Of a stretch of 51,778 bases of DNA, positions 25,980 to 33,960 are shown one piece after another (within the stretch, counting starts at the first letter, position 1; each line of letters starts with the position of its first letter). The position numbers and the translations under genes are program-made. The stretch comes from an uncultured Megasphaera sp. (GTDB lineage: Bacteria > Bacillota > Negativicutes > Veillonellales > Megasphaeraceae), in contig CAKPVJ010000014.1 of the NCBI GenBank assembly GCA_934193515.1, positions 1-51,778 on the forward strand, given 5' to 3'. The notes beneath the pieces were generated by a model. The model saw nothing but the letters and a program-made list of their open reading frames with translations. It made no database searches and was not told the DNA's origin.

Positions 25980-26025
25980 ATTATAGCTCAGGCGTCTTCT
26001 TTTGACAAGACTATTGTCATGACAA
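25980..26025 (-). promoter_or_regulatory. nad operon promoter with overlapping palindromes
   Basis: Minus-strand TTGTCA (26003-26008), 17-bp spacer, TATAAT (25980-25985). The -35 box is one arm of TGACAA-N5-TTGTCA (26003-26019), and that overlaps the perfect 12-bp palindrome TTGTCATGACAA (26014-26025). A repressor such as a NiaR- or NrtR-type NAD regulator could bind here (inference). Confidence 0.6.
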
Positions 26026-26197
26026 CGGGTGGTATTTTACTGTCACCTGCCCGAATAGACTATTTTATTTGGCATAGGCGTATGATTTTTTGATATGTTC
26101 ATCCTTTGGCAATACGTATTTTTCCTGCAAGTACCGCGTGTTTATGCCTTTATATGGGTATAGAAAATCTATATACGTATGATGAACCTATTTCCTT

Positions 26198-26239
26198 TTG
26201 TAAAATCTCGTTTACAAGATACCAAAAACAGTATATAAT
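26198..26239 (+). promoter_or_regulatory. promoter of the SpeD-like gene with operator-like palindrome
   Basis: TTTACA (26211-26216), 17-bp spacer, TATAAT (26234-26239). The inverted repeat TTGTAAA-N6-TTTACAA (26198-26217) covers the -35 box. The remaining gap back to 26026 shows no gene. Confidence 0.6.
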
Positions 26240-26268
26240 GAACTGTACTAAAATAATGGGTGGAAATC

Positions 26269-26772
26269 ATGAACAATACATTAGGAAAGCATTTACTAAT
26301 CGACTTTTACAACTGCAAAACAACATTTACGCAACCGGAAGAATTACAGCCTTTAGTGAAACGAGCTTTTGAACTCGTCGGCGCGCCATTAGACGGTATT
26401 ACTTTTTACCACGTCGATGACGAATTGACTTGTATTGCCGTTTCCAGCAATTCCCATATCTGTATTCATGCCTATCCGTTACTGGCATATGTAGCAGCTG
26501 ATATTTATAGTTTTAATATTGATTTAAAGGCCAGCCAAATTATGAGTGCCTTAAAAGTCAATCTGCGGTCTGACCGCGTTAAAGCTACGAGTATTCGCCG
26601 CGGTGATTTTGGTTCTATCCGCGATATGCGTCCGAAACGCAAATCCAAAATCACAACGGTTCGCCGCATGAAAAACACCGGTGCCCGCATCAAACGGACA
26701 AGCACGCATATGTTTCACATTCTGCGTCACCCGCAGCAAACGCACCGAGCACGCCATGCAACTAAGAAGTAA
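26269..26772 (+). CDS. divergent S-adenosylmethionine decarboxylase (SpeD/SpeH)-like protein
   Basis: 167 residues. Residues 1 to about 110 follow the small bacterial AdoMet decarboxylase pattern: GKHLLIDFYNC, then SSNSHICIHAYP. Ser62 fits the Ser that becomes the pyruvoyl group and His67 fits the processing His. The usual Glu before this Ser is Asn, the Glu after the P is Leu, and the position of the catalytic Cys is Phe82. A basic tail of about 50 residues (RPKRKSKITTVRRMKN...) is unusual and could bind nucleic acid. No speE is nearby. It may be a related pyruvoyl decarboxylase, a regulatory homologue or inactive. ATG chosen behind GGGTGG; a GTG 9 bp upstream is possible. Confidence 0.6.
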   Translation: MNNTLGKHLLIDFYNCKTTFTQPEELQPLVKRAFELVGAPLDGITFYHVDDELTCIAVSSNSHICIHAYPLLAYVAADIYSFNIDLKASQIMSALKVNLRSDRVKATSIRRGDFGSIRDMRPKRKSKITTVRRMKNTGARIKRTSTHMFHILRHPQQTHRARHATKK

Positions 26773-26810
26773 AGAATTAATCACATTGATTGGGAAAGGT
26801 TTTGTTGGTC

Positions 26811-27416
26811 ATGTATATGGTGTCATTGAAGCAGGCTGCCGGTATCGGTATGGAGGAAATGAACTCTCTCGATACCATTACGGCAGAACTTCTCAAATTC
26901 TTACAACTAAAGAATCAGCGTCTCTATATGCATTCTCTGCAGGTAGCCAACTACAGCGTCAGTATTGCTGTCAAGCTGGGACTGCCGCGCAGTGAAATAG
27001 AACAAATCAAGCACGCGGCCTTACTTCATGATATCGGGCTGTTGTTTGTTTCCAACACGCTGCTCGCCAAGATGCCGTATCTAAACCGGTCGGAAAAGGC
27101 ACAGTATCGTCGGCACGCTGCGGCCGGCGGCAATATGCTGGAAAATATTCCCTGCTGCCAAGATATTGTCCCGTATATCCGCTATCATCACGAACGCTGG
27201 GACGGCACGGGATTCCCCAAACATCTGCGGGGTGCCAATATCCCCTTTGGAGCGCGGATTATTGCAGTCGCTGATTATTATGACACGATTATCAATCCGT
27301 CTACCGAATTTTGGGCCAAAACGAAGCAACAGGCCATTCGTGAATTATTCAGTGCTTCCGGACTTTTATTTGATCCGGAAGTTGTCAAAGCATTTATTGA
27401 AACCTTGGGCCATTAA
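26811..27416 (+). CDS. HD-GYP-like phosphohydrolase domain protein
   Basis: About 201 residues, nearly all one HD-GYP-like domain. HAALLHDIG gives the HD pair and YHHERWDGTGFPKHLRG the GYP loop (here GFP); ADYYD follows. HD-GYP proteins hydrolyse cyclic di-GMP or related dinucleotides. The usual HDIGK lysine is replaced (HDIGLLF), and the protein lacks a sensor or receiver domain, so activity is uncertain. The start is unclear: TTG 26790, ATG 26811 or ATG 26859 (nearest a GGAGG). Its last 27 codons are repeated at 29576-29659. Confidence 0.7.
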   Translation: MYMVSLKQAAGIGMEEMNSLDTITAELLKFLQLKNQRLYMHSLQVANYSVSIAVKLGLPRSEIEQIKHAALLHDIGLLFVSNTLLAKMPYLNRSEKAQYRRHAAAGGNMLENIPCCQDIVPYIRYHHERWDGTGFPKHLRGANIPFGARIIAVADYYDTIINPSTEFWAKTKQQAIRELFSASGLLFDPEVVKAFIETLGH

Positions 27417-27534
27417 TGGGTCCTTTTATAAGGCACCGCTGGCAATGACCAACCCGGTCACGCTGGCGGCGCCTTTTTCTTTTAGCGCCTTGGCACAGGC
27501 CTCCATCGTCATCCCTGTCGTATAAATATCATCT
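27333..27534. repeat. 202-bp direct repeat, left copy
   Basis: Identical to 29576-29777 except for one base (C at 27513, T at 29756). It spans the end of the HD-GYP-like gene and the reverse-strand end of comF. The two copies bracket about 2 kb of foreign-looking DNA. Confidence 0.97.
27426..27534 (-). pseudogene. comF 3' remnant
   Basis: Codes on the minus strand for the last 35 residues of ComF (from DDIYTTGMTM to the stop), with no start. The only difference from the intact gene at 29669 is a synonymous Gly codon (GGG instead of GGA). Confidence 0.93.
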
Positions 27535-27593
27535 CAAAAAAGCCTGACTTTAATCCAATCCATCGTAAGCGTAAAATAAATTGGTGTATAGAA

Positions 27594-27638
27594 AAAGCCC
27601 TAGATGTATGCTATTCTTTTTCATACATTCAGGGCTTT
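27594..27638 (-). terminator. terminator of the amidase-domain gene
   Basis: Imperfect stem of about 17 bp (AAAGCCCTGAATGTATG on the minus strand) with a T run after it. The gap 27535-27738 holds this hairpin and no gene. Confidence 0.75.
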
Positions 27639-27738
27639 AGATTGTATTACCTTTTTACTTCTCTTCGACTTTTAGTGCCTAAGGTAAATACGAATCCTAA
27701 TTGGATACTTTTCTGATGTCTCCGCCTCATATAAATGA

Positions 27739-28218
27739 TTAATCAATAGCATCTATTGGGCATAAAAAACGTACTTCTGTATAAGAATCGGGATATACAT
27801 CACTTAGATGTTTCTGAAAATGATCATCAGTATGTCCTGCATATGTAATTCCATATGGAGTGTCTAGATTGGTTATAATACCAGCATGAGTCCACGCCTC
27901 ATCACCTGGATTCCAAAATTGTATAACATCGCCAATATTAACCTCTGTGCTACTCCATTTTACTACCGCAATTCCATTATTAACCATGTAGTCATAAAAA
28001 TCAGGTACACTAACCCAACTATTAGTATTAGATACTCCTGGATGTCCTTCCCAAACAGTTTTACCACCATGCCACATTAAAGTCATTGGAATTCCTGCAT
28101 AGTTCCAACATTGGGAAACAAAATTTGTACAATCGTTTGCATAACTTTCAAAATCTGGATTATAATTATTCCAGTACTGACGCGCATAGTCAATAGCATT
28201 TGAACGGCTAAACGACAT
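27739..28218 (-). CDS. amidase-domain (CHAP/NlpC-like) protein without signal peptide
   Basis: 159 residues that match the putative amidase domain seen in Firmicute cell-wall enzymes (Amidase_6 type): YARQYWNNYNPDFESYANDCTNF with Cys30 as likely nucleophile, THAGIITN with His111, then GHTDD. Such domains cut peptide or amide bonds, often in peptidoglycan. Unlike most family members it has no signal peptide and no binding domain, so it could be a toxin exported another way, a phage-type lysin, or a cytoplasmic enzyme. Base and codon use is A+T-richer than in the flanking genes. It lies inside the duplication-bounded insert. RBS GGGAG. Confidence 0.72.
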   Translation of the reverse strand: MSFSRSNAIDYARQYWNNYNPDFESYANDCTNFVSQCWNYAGIPMTLMWHGGKTVWEGHPGVSNTNSWVSVPDFYDYMVNNGIAVVKWSSTEVNIGDVIQFWNPGDEAWTHAGIITNLDTPYGITYAGHTDDHFQKHLSDVYPDSYTEVRFLCPIDAID

Positions 28219-28242
28219 AATAACACTCCCTTTTTAACATAA

Positions 28243-28281
28243 ATATAGTCAAGAATTAGTAAAGCAAATTCTTGACTATAT
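28243..28281. promoter_or_regulatory. 15-bp inverted repeat before the amidase gene
   Basis: Perfect arms ATATAGTCAAGAATT and its complement with a 9-nt centre, 25 bp upstream of the amidase start codon. It could be an operator or a 5'-UTR hairpin that controls the gene. Confidence 0.5.
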
Positions 28282-28868
28282 TATAAAATTTTAATAGTAC
28301 CATAGTGTATATTAAGCGTATAAAAAGAAATTTCATAGTTCAAATAGTAATCCGGCATCATTATTTTTTCGAATGACGTGTTGGTGCAACTAATAAGTTT
28401 CAACACTGTGTTAGCGGCTGTTTTCGCCGGCCGCTAACAACTGACCAAATTAGATGAAAAACGATAGGCTGATAAAGCTGGCTTTTCCGTAAAAAACCAT
28501 GCAAAAATGATGAAATCTGATACACCAATTGAATATGGCTATAACATAGCATTTATGGTATTAAAAAAAATTTTTACACATAAATATATGCTAGGCTGAA
28601 TAGTATAACTATCCAGTCTAGTATTGAATAGATATCAACACCAATAAACAGTATCTCGTCTTTTAAACATATTTGTAATTTTACTAATATTCATATGTAA
28701 TTTATGTTATAATTTAATTGCACAAACATAGCTTCATCATATTTGAGTTGATATTTATCAATACAGGAAGATGAATCATCTATTTCATTATTTTCTGAAA
28801 ATTTACACTTTTTTAGTTTTATCTATGCTGGCTCTGTTATAGTTTTTGAAAAATAGGTGATATTAGAA
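28282..28868. other. A+T-rich intergenic region of the insert
   Basis: No gene with a convincing start is seen here. A G+C-rich hairpin (28409-28439, arms TGTTAGCGGC) stands out from the A+T-rich background. A readable but stop-broken stretch near 28450-28560 (for example ADKAGFSVKNHAKMMK) may be the relic of a small DNA-binding protein; I cannot assign it. Confidence 0.4.
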
Positions 28869-29393
28869 ATGATTATATTTATAAGTGATTTTTTGTTTTT
28901 TTTATATTTTCTTTCCTTTCTTATAATAATTATTACCATCTATAAATGTATCCGAGCTAAAAAAATAGGTTCCAAAAATATGGTAATTCTGCTAATAGGA
29001 ATCGCATATATAACGTTCTATTCTTATGAATCTCTACCTAATGAGCAGATCCAATGCGATTGCATAGCAATATCAGATGTAAAGGGGTTTTCAGAAAAAG
29101 AGATTGTAAATACGATACTAACTAAAAAATTTGACCATTATAAGTATAAAAAATTATTCACTAAAAATAAGATTTTCGATTACAAAATTAATCGAATTAA
29201 TGGTCCCATAAAGAATAGCGGTGAGTTAGACAAAAGTTATTATGACGTGTCATATTCAGTAAAAACTATAGATCCGACATGGATTGCAGGTAACGGAAAT
29301 AGTGAGGGCTTATGGATAAATAATAAATCAGAATTCTATATTTTAATCAAAGATAATAATCGATATGTCCTAAAATATATCGGTGGCTTATAA
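28869..29393 (+). CDS. small membrane protein of unknown function
   Basis: 174 residues: two hydrophobic segments (about 3-29 and 38-52), then a polar domain of about 120 residues rich in Lys, Asn, Tyr and Ile. It has no family I recognise. Very A+T-rich coding, unlike the flanking genes. AGGTGA sits 8 bp before the ATG at 28869; a GTG at 28857 is an alternative. It is divergent from the amidase gene in the same insert; a membrane immunity protein against that amidase is one idea, not shown by the sequence. From its stop to the right repeat (29394-29575) I see nothing. Confidence 0.55.
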   Translation: MIIFISDFLFFLYFLSFLIIIITIYKCIRAKKIGSKNMVILLIGIAYITFYSYESLPNEQIQCDCIAISDVKGFSEKEIVNTILTKKFDHYKYKKLFTKNKIFDYKINRINGPIKNSGELDKSYYDVSYSVKTIDPTWIAGNGNSEGLWINNKSEFYILIKDNNRYVLKYIGGL

Positions 29394-29575
29394 TCACGTA
29401 TATGCACCAACCAGTGAAAATTATTTTTTCAAAATAATAGAATAGGAACCTAATTTACAAGTACAAATTAAATAAATTTCAGTAAAAGCAATCATCAATA
29501 CGTAAACTTGGCATAAAAAGTTCATCTGATATTCTATAATCCAAAATACGGCGGGAACAGAAATGAATCTTGTCT

Positions 29576-29659
29576 GCCATTCGTGAATTATTCAGTGCTT
29601 CCGGACTTTTATTTGATCCGGAAGTTGTCAAAGCATTTATTGAAACCTTGGGCCATTAA
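29576..29659 (+). pseudogene. HD-GYP-like gene 3' remnant
   Basis: Carries the last 27 codons of the HD-GYP-like gene (RELFSASGLLFDPEVVKAFI...) without a start. It is the right-hand product of the duplication. Confidence 0.93.
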
Positions 29660-29777
29660 TGGGTCCTTTTATAAGGCACCGCTGGCAATGACCAACCCGG
29701 TCACGCTGGCGGCGCCTTTTTCTTTTAGCGCCTTGGCACAGGCCTCCATCGTCATTCCTGTCGTATAAATATCATCT
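29576..29777. repeat. 202-bp direct repeat, right copy
   Basis: Matches 27333-27534 at 201 of 202 bases. Here it belongs to the intact comF 3' end. Confidence 0.97.
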
Positions 29778-30322
29778 ACCAATAAAATATGTTTTTGACT
29801 TGCAGAAAAAGAGCCTTTCACTTCAAAGGCTCTTTTTACATTGGTACTTCGCTCCTGACGGGACAGCTGCCATTGCGCGTCTGTATGGCGTATTCGCTGT
29901 AGCCCGTCAGCCCATTGCCAACATGTTTCTGCCCACGGGCGAAAAATAAGCTCTGTCTGGTTGAATCCCCGTTCTTTATATTTTTCAGGAGCCAGCGGCA
30001 CCGGCATAACGACATCGTTCTGCTTCAAGCGCGGCATCCAGGGAAACTGCCGCAGAAAAGACTGACACGCTGCGGCCTGCCGTTTCGCACCGTTATATTT
30101 CAAATCATGCAGCACGTGCCGTACAGCTCCCCGATAGTCCACCAGGCAGTAGCATCCGTCCAAGAAGCGTATGGCCTGACTGTGATTCAACTTTCTAGGA
30201 TGCCAGACACGATTCCAGCATGCAGGACACCACTGCCCCTGCCGCGGCACCGTTTGGCCGCAGCCGGGACAATGGGCCGGATATAACAGCTGCAGGAATA
30301 CGTCTTGCAGTGTATTTAACAT
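29669..30322 (-). CDS. comF: ComF-family phosphoribosyltransferase-like competence protein
   Basis: 217 residues: an N-terminal zinc ribbon (CPGCG...CPAC), then a type I PRTase fold with the PRPP loop HILLVDDIYTTGMTM. ComF is needed for uptake of transforming DNA in Bacillus and works with the ComFA helicase; its substrate is unknown. It overlaps recD2 by 7 bp, so both are cotranscribed. The 3' end lies within the right repeat and is intact. Confidence 0.93.
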   Translation of the reverse strand: MLNTLQDVFLQLLYPAHCPGCGQTVPRQGQWCPACWNRVWHPRKLNHSQAIRFLDGCYCLVDYRGAVRHVLHDLKYNGAKRQAAACQSFLRQFPWMPRLKQNDVVMPVPLAPEKYKERGFNQTELIFRPWAETCWQWADGLQRIRHTDAQWQLSRQERSTNVKRAFEVKGSFSASQKHILLVDDIYTTGMTMEACAKALKEKGAASVTGLVIASGAL

Positions 30323-32481
30323 ACGTCCTCCTCGCGCAAGCGCGGCGTAAGCAATGTAAAGCGCCGACTCGTCCGTGTATTTTGTATTGCCGACTGCAAA
30401 GCGATTTTGGTGCCGACCAGTATCACTTTTCGTTTGGCCCTAGTAACAGCCGTATAAAATAAATTACGCTGCAGCATGATGGCATGGCTGTTGACAATCG
30501 TCATGATAACCGTGTGATATTCACTGCCCTGGCTTTTATGGACAGTAATCGCATAGGCCAGCGTAATTTCATCGATTTCCTGTCCTTCGTATTTGACATC
30601 TTGTTCTGGGTACCGTACATAGATGACATCGTTTTGAATAGCAAATATTTCACCTATATCCCCATTAAACACGCCTTTGTCGTAATTGTTCTGTTTCTGC
30701 ATGACTTTATCACCGCGCCGAAACAACGTCTTGCCGTTTTTATATTCGCCTTTACTTTTTTGCGGCTCATTCGTCTTTTCTTGAATCACGGCATTGAGAT
30801 GTTCTACACCACAGGGATTTTTATACATGGGTGCCAACACTTGGACAGCAAATTTATCTCCGGCTTCTGCCGTTTCTGCTTCATACAGCTGGCAGACTTT
30901 GGCAGCGCCATCTTCTTCATTTTTGATTTCTACAAACCGAAATTCCGCATCCGCATTGACGACAGGCAGGCGGCCGTGATTAATCAAATGGGCATTCGTT
31001 ACAATGCGCCCGCCTTCTTGCTGGCGAAAAATCGTATCCAGCCGCACGACCGGCACGACTTGGGACTGAATGATATCATGCAGCACCGCGCCGGCCCCTA
31101 CAGACGGCAGCTGATCGGCGTCGCCGACTAATATACAGCGGCAGCGCGGACTCAATGCCTGCAGCAGATGATACATCATTTCCATATCCAGCATGGATAC
31201 TTCATCGACAATGACTAAATCTGCCGGCAGCAATTTGGTTTCATTATATTCAAAAACCTGCATTTCGCCGTTAAATCCATCGGGAATGAGCAGACGATGA
31301 ATTGTTTTCGCTTTGCGCTCCGTCGTTTCTTCCAACCGTTTAGCTGCCCGGCCGGTCGGCGCACACAACAAAATCCGCAGGCCTTCTTGTTCTGCCAGGC
31401 GAATAATTGCCTGTACGACCGTCGTTTTTCCTGTACCAGGCCCGCCGGTGATGACCAGCATGCCGGACTGCAGGGATTTTTCTACGGCTTCCCGCTGCTT
31501 ATCCGCCAATGAAAAGTGGCACGAATCCTGCCATCTGTCCAAAAACAATTCCACATGGGTTCGGGGCTTGGGCTGCTTCATGGCAATCATGTCCCGAATC
31601 CGTTCAGCAATACATACTTCTTCTTCATAAGACTGCGGCGTATAGACCAATGTATTTCCCTGATATGCCGCTGTATCCAGCTGTCCCATGGCAATCGCTT
31701 CCTGCAGCATATCATGCAGATGCAGGCTGTCAGCTCGCAGTATCATGGCGGCTCGTCGTACTAATTCGGCATCAGGGACACATACATTGCCGTTTTGCGT
31801 CATATCATATAAAACGTAGGTCAAACCGGCTGATAACCGTTCCTCATCTTCCGGATCCATGCCGTATGCCAAGGCAATCTGGTCTGCCGTCTTAAAGCCG
31901 ATGCCGTCGATTTCATGAATCATGCGATATGGCTCTTCTCGTAAAATGTACGGCGCGTCATCTCCATATTTTTGCACGAGCCGTGCCGCATACCGTCCGG
32001 CGACGCCATGGGTTTCCAAATCCAGCGCCAAATCGTTGACCTTTTTTTCTTCATAAAAGGACTCGGTAATCATTGAAAGTTTCTTTTTGCCGATTCCTTC
32101 AATGTCCAGCAGCCGCTGCGGTTCTTTTTCCATCACCTTCATCGTATCACTGCCAAAAGCGGCTACAATACGATGGGCTAAAGACGGCCCAATCCCTTTC
32201 ACGGCGCCGGAACCTAAAAACCGTTCCATCCCTTCCGTCGTATCCGGCAGCAGCCGTTTCCATGATGAAGCGGCCAACTGCCGCCCATATCGTCTATGCT
32301 GTACCCAGCGTCCCTGGATTTCCAGCCTGTCCCCTACTAAGGGCTTGGAACCATTACCCGTAACTGTCAGCAGCGTATCTTCATCTTCGCGGCGAATGCG
32401 GAATACCATATAATCAGAGTCATTTGCTTCAAAAAGCACGCGTTCCACGACGCCCTGTATCTTTTCCAATGTGTCTGCCAT
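30316..32481 (-). CDS. recD2: RecD2-type DNA helicase
   Basis: 721 residues. A RecD2 N-terminal extension with helix-hairpin-helix motifs (LLDIEGIGKKKL, IHEIDGIGFKTADQIA), then SF1B helicase motifs: GGPGTGKTTV, VIVDEVSML, GDADQLPSVG and the C-terminal TLAYAITVHKSQGSEY. RecD2 unwinds DNA 5'-to-3' and helps replication-fork repair where no RecBCD exists. It follows the chorismate-mutase-like gene by 4 bp. Confidence 0.94.
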   Translation of the reverse strand: MADTLEKIQGVVERVLFEANDSDYMVFRIRREDEDTLLTVTGNGSKPLVGDRLEIQGRWVQHRRYGRQLAASSWKRLLPDTTEGMERFLGSGAVKGIGPSLAHRIVAAFGSDTMKVMEKEPQRLLDIEGIGKKKLSMITESFYEEKKVNDLALDLETHGVAGRYAARLVQKYGDDAPYILREEPYRMIHEIDGIGFKTADQIALAYGMDPEDEERLSAGLTYVLYDMTQNGNVCVPDAELVRRAAMILRADSLHLHDMLQEAIAMGQLDTAAYQGNTLVYTPQSYEEEVCIAERIRDMIAMKQPKPRTHVELFLDRWQDSCHFSLADKQREAVEKSLQSGMLVITGGPGTGKTTVVQAIIRLAEQEGLRILLCAPTGRAAKRLEETTERKAKTIHRLLIPDGFNGEMQVFEYNETKLLPADLVIVDEVSMLDMEMMYHLLQALSPRCRCILVGDADQLPSVGAGAVLHDIIQSQVVPVVRLDTIFRQQEGGRIVTNAHLINHGRLPVVNADAEFRFVEIKNEEDGAAKVCQLYEAETAEAGDKFAVQVLAPMYKNPCGVEHLNAVIQEKTNEPQKSKGEYKNGKTLFRRGDKVMQKQNNYDKGVFNGDIGEIFAIQNDVIYVRYPEQDVKYEGQEIDEITLAYAITVHKSQGSEYHTVIMTIVNSHAIMLQRNLFYTAVTRAKRKVILVGTKIALQSAIQNTRTSRRFTLLTPRLREEDVC

Positions 32482-32485
32482 ACGT

Positions 32486-32752
32486 TTATTTCATATGCTC
32501 CCGTTCATAATTTTTGCTTTCATCCATAATGCATTGATAAATCTTCTGCAAATACGGTGCCAGTTCTTTATGCTCTGCCAAGGCAGCAATTTTTTCCAGC
32601 ACCTGCTGCTCCCGCCGCAAATCAAAAATTTCCATATGATGTTCCTTTTTATAGGCAGCTACTTGTGCCACGACATGCATGCGCGCTTCCAAAATAGCTG
32701 TCAGTTCTTTATCTAAACGATCGATTTCCCGGCGGCATTCTTCTAATTCCAT
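32486..32752 (-). CDS. chorismate mutase-like (AroQ) protein
   Basis: 88 residues, a single AroQ-type helical bundle: LEECRREIDRLDKELTAILEARMHVVAQVAAYKKEH. Free-standing mutases convert chorismate to prephenate for Phe and Tyr synthesis. Arg and Lys positions expected in the active site (RREIDRLD, ARM, K35) are present. No other aromatic gene is nearby; it heads the recD2-comF unit. Confidence 0.75.
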   Translation of the reverse strand: MELEECRREIDRLDKELTAILEARMHVVAQVAAYKKEHHMEIFDLRREQQVLEKIAALAEHKELAPYLQKIYQCIMDESKNYEREHMK

Positions 32753-32758
32753 GACAAA

Positions 32759-32818
32759 AACCCCTTTCGCTTTCGCTTATAATACTTCTATTATAGAGAA
32801 AACAAAAGGGGTTGTCTA
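32759..32818 (-). promoter_or_regulatory. promoter and overlapping hairpin before the AroQ-recD2-comF unit
   Basis: Minus-strand TAGACA (32813-32818), 17-bp spacer, TATAAT (32790-32795). The arms AACCCCTTT and AAAGGGGTT (32759-32767, 32805-32813) span the -10 box and lead into a T run, so the same 60 bp may also end the permease operon that stops at 32821. Confidence 0.55.
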
Positions 32819-32820
32819 CT

Positions 32821-33960
32821 TCAGGCCTTTTCAGTTTTCCGGAAGCGCCGCAGGAAGAGCCAAGTGCCGAGGGAAAGGAAAAGGACGCCCATGACCGTCA
32901 GGACGAGGAGATTTTCCAGCAGAGCCGCGAAACGGCCGGAAAGGAAGAGCTCGCGCACGGCATTGGACAGCCAGGCCATGGGGAAGGCTTTGGCTGCAAG
33001 CTGCGTCACCGGCCCCATGCCTTCGAAAGGCCACGTATAGCCGCCGAAGATGAAGGCCGGCACGGTATACATGATGGAGGCCCGCACGAACTGGAGCTCA
33101 TCCTGAAAGAGGGATGCACCGAAAATCCCCAGGGAAATGGCCGCAAAAGCAAAGGTCCCGTCGAGGAGAAAGAGTGCCGTCAGCGGCGCCCGGATGGGCA
33201 GGCCCAGAAGGCGTGAAAGGACGCAGATGAGGCCGAAGGAGAGGAGCGAAAGGAGCCAGTAGACGGCGAACTTGACGGCCAGGAGGGCTGCCTTCGACGT
33301 GCCCTGCAGCTTTTTGTCAGCAAAGTCCCCCTGGACGGCGGCGCCGATGGCCAGGAAGATGCCCTGCTGCATGGCCGCCATGGCCAGACCGACCATGAAG
33401 AACTGCATGTAGCTCTGCGTGGGGTTGTTGAGGACGCGCAGGCTCGTCGTCACAGGCTCGATGCGCCGCTTGAGGAGCTGTTCGTCGCCGCTCGTGCGCA
33501 GGGCCGCCTGGCGGGCAGCGAAGCGCGCGTTGAAAGTGTTGACGATATCATTTCCTGCCGACGAGGCGATGTTCGTCGTAATGATGTTGGCGCCGTTGAA
33601 GAGGAAGAGGACCTTGGCACTGCGGCCGTTGAGGATGTCTTTGGAGAAATCCGCCGGGATAACGACGGCCGTATAAGCCTTTTTGCCGCGCAGCATAGCC
33701 CGCGCCTCGTCGATGTCGCCGACGACGCGGACGAGGCCGAGGCGTTCGTCATCGTCGACCTGTCGGATCAGGGTGCGGCTGTAGGCCGAATGTTCTTCAT
33801 CGCAGACGACCGTCGGGATTTCCTTGACGACGCCGGGATAGTAGAGGATGCCGAAGAGGATCAGGTAGGCCGCAGCAGCGCCGAAGAGAAAGATGGCCCG
33901 CCGCGCATCGTGGACGAAGGCGTTGGCCAGTTCGCGGCGGATGAGTCGTAAAATCGTCAT
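32821..33960 (-). CDS. ABC-2 type permease (second of pair)
   Basis: 379 residues in the YhhJ/YbhR-like layout: one N-terminal membrane segment, an extracytoplasmic domain of about 150 residues (VVCDEEHSAYSRTLIRQV...), then five C-terminal membrane segments. Likely half of a drug or lipid exporter. Its start overlaps the stop of the first permease. The ATG at 33960 has GGAGG at a good distance; another ATG sits one codon before. G+C-rich coding like the rest of this operon. Confidence 0.85.
   Translation of the reverse strand: MTILRLIRRELANAFVHDARRAIFLFGAAAAYLILFGILYYPGVVKEIPTVVCDEEHSAYSRTLIRQVDDDERLGLVRVVGDIDEARAMLRGKKAYTAVVIPADFSKDILNGRSAKVLFLFNGANIITTNIASSAGNDIVNTFNARFAARQAALRTSGDEQLLKRRIEPVTTSLRVLNNPTQSYMQFFMVGLAMAAMQQGIFLAIGAAVQGDFADKKLQGTSKAALLAVKFAVYWLLSLLSFGLICVLSRLLGLPIRAPLTALFLLDGTFAFAAISLGIFGASLFQDELQFVRASIMYTVPAFIFGGYTWPFEGMGPVTQLAAKAFPMAWLSNAVRELFLSGRFAALLENLLVLTVMGVLFLSLGTWLFLRRFRKTEKA

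Noticed and set aside
27578..28535. 11-bp inverted match ATACACCAATT around the amidase gene
   Set aside because: A match of this size is expected by chance in about 2 kb.
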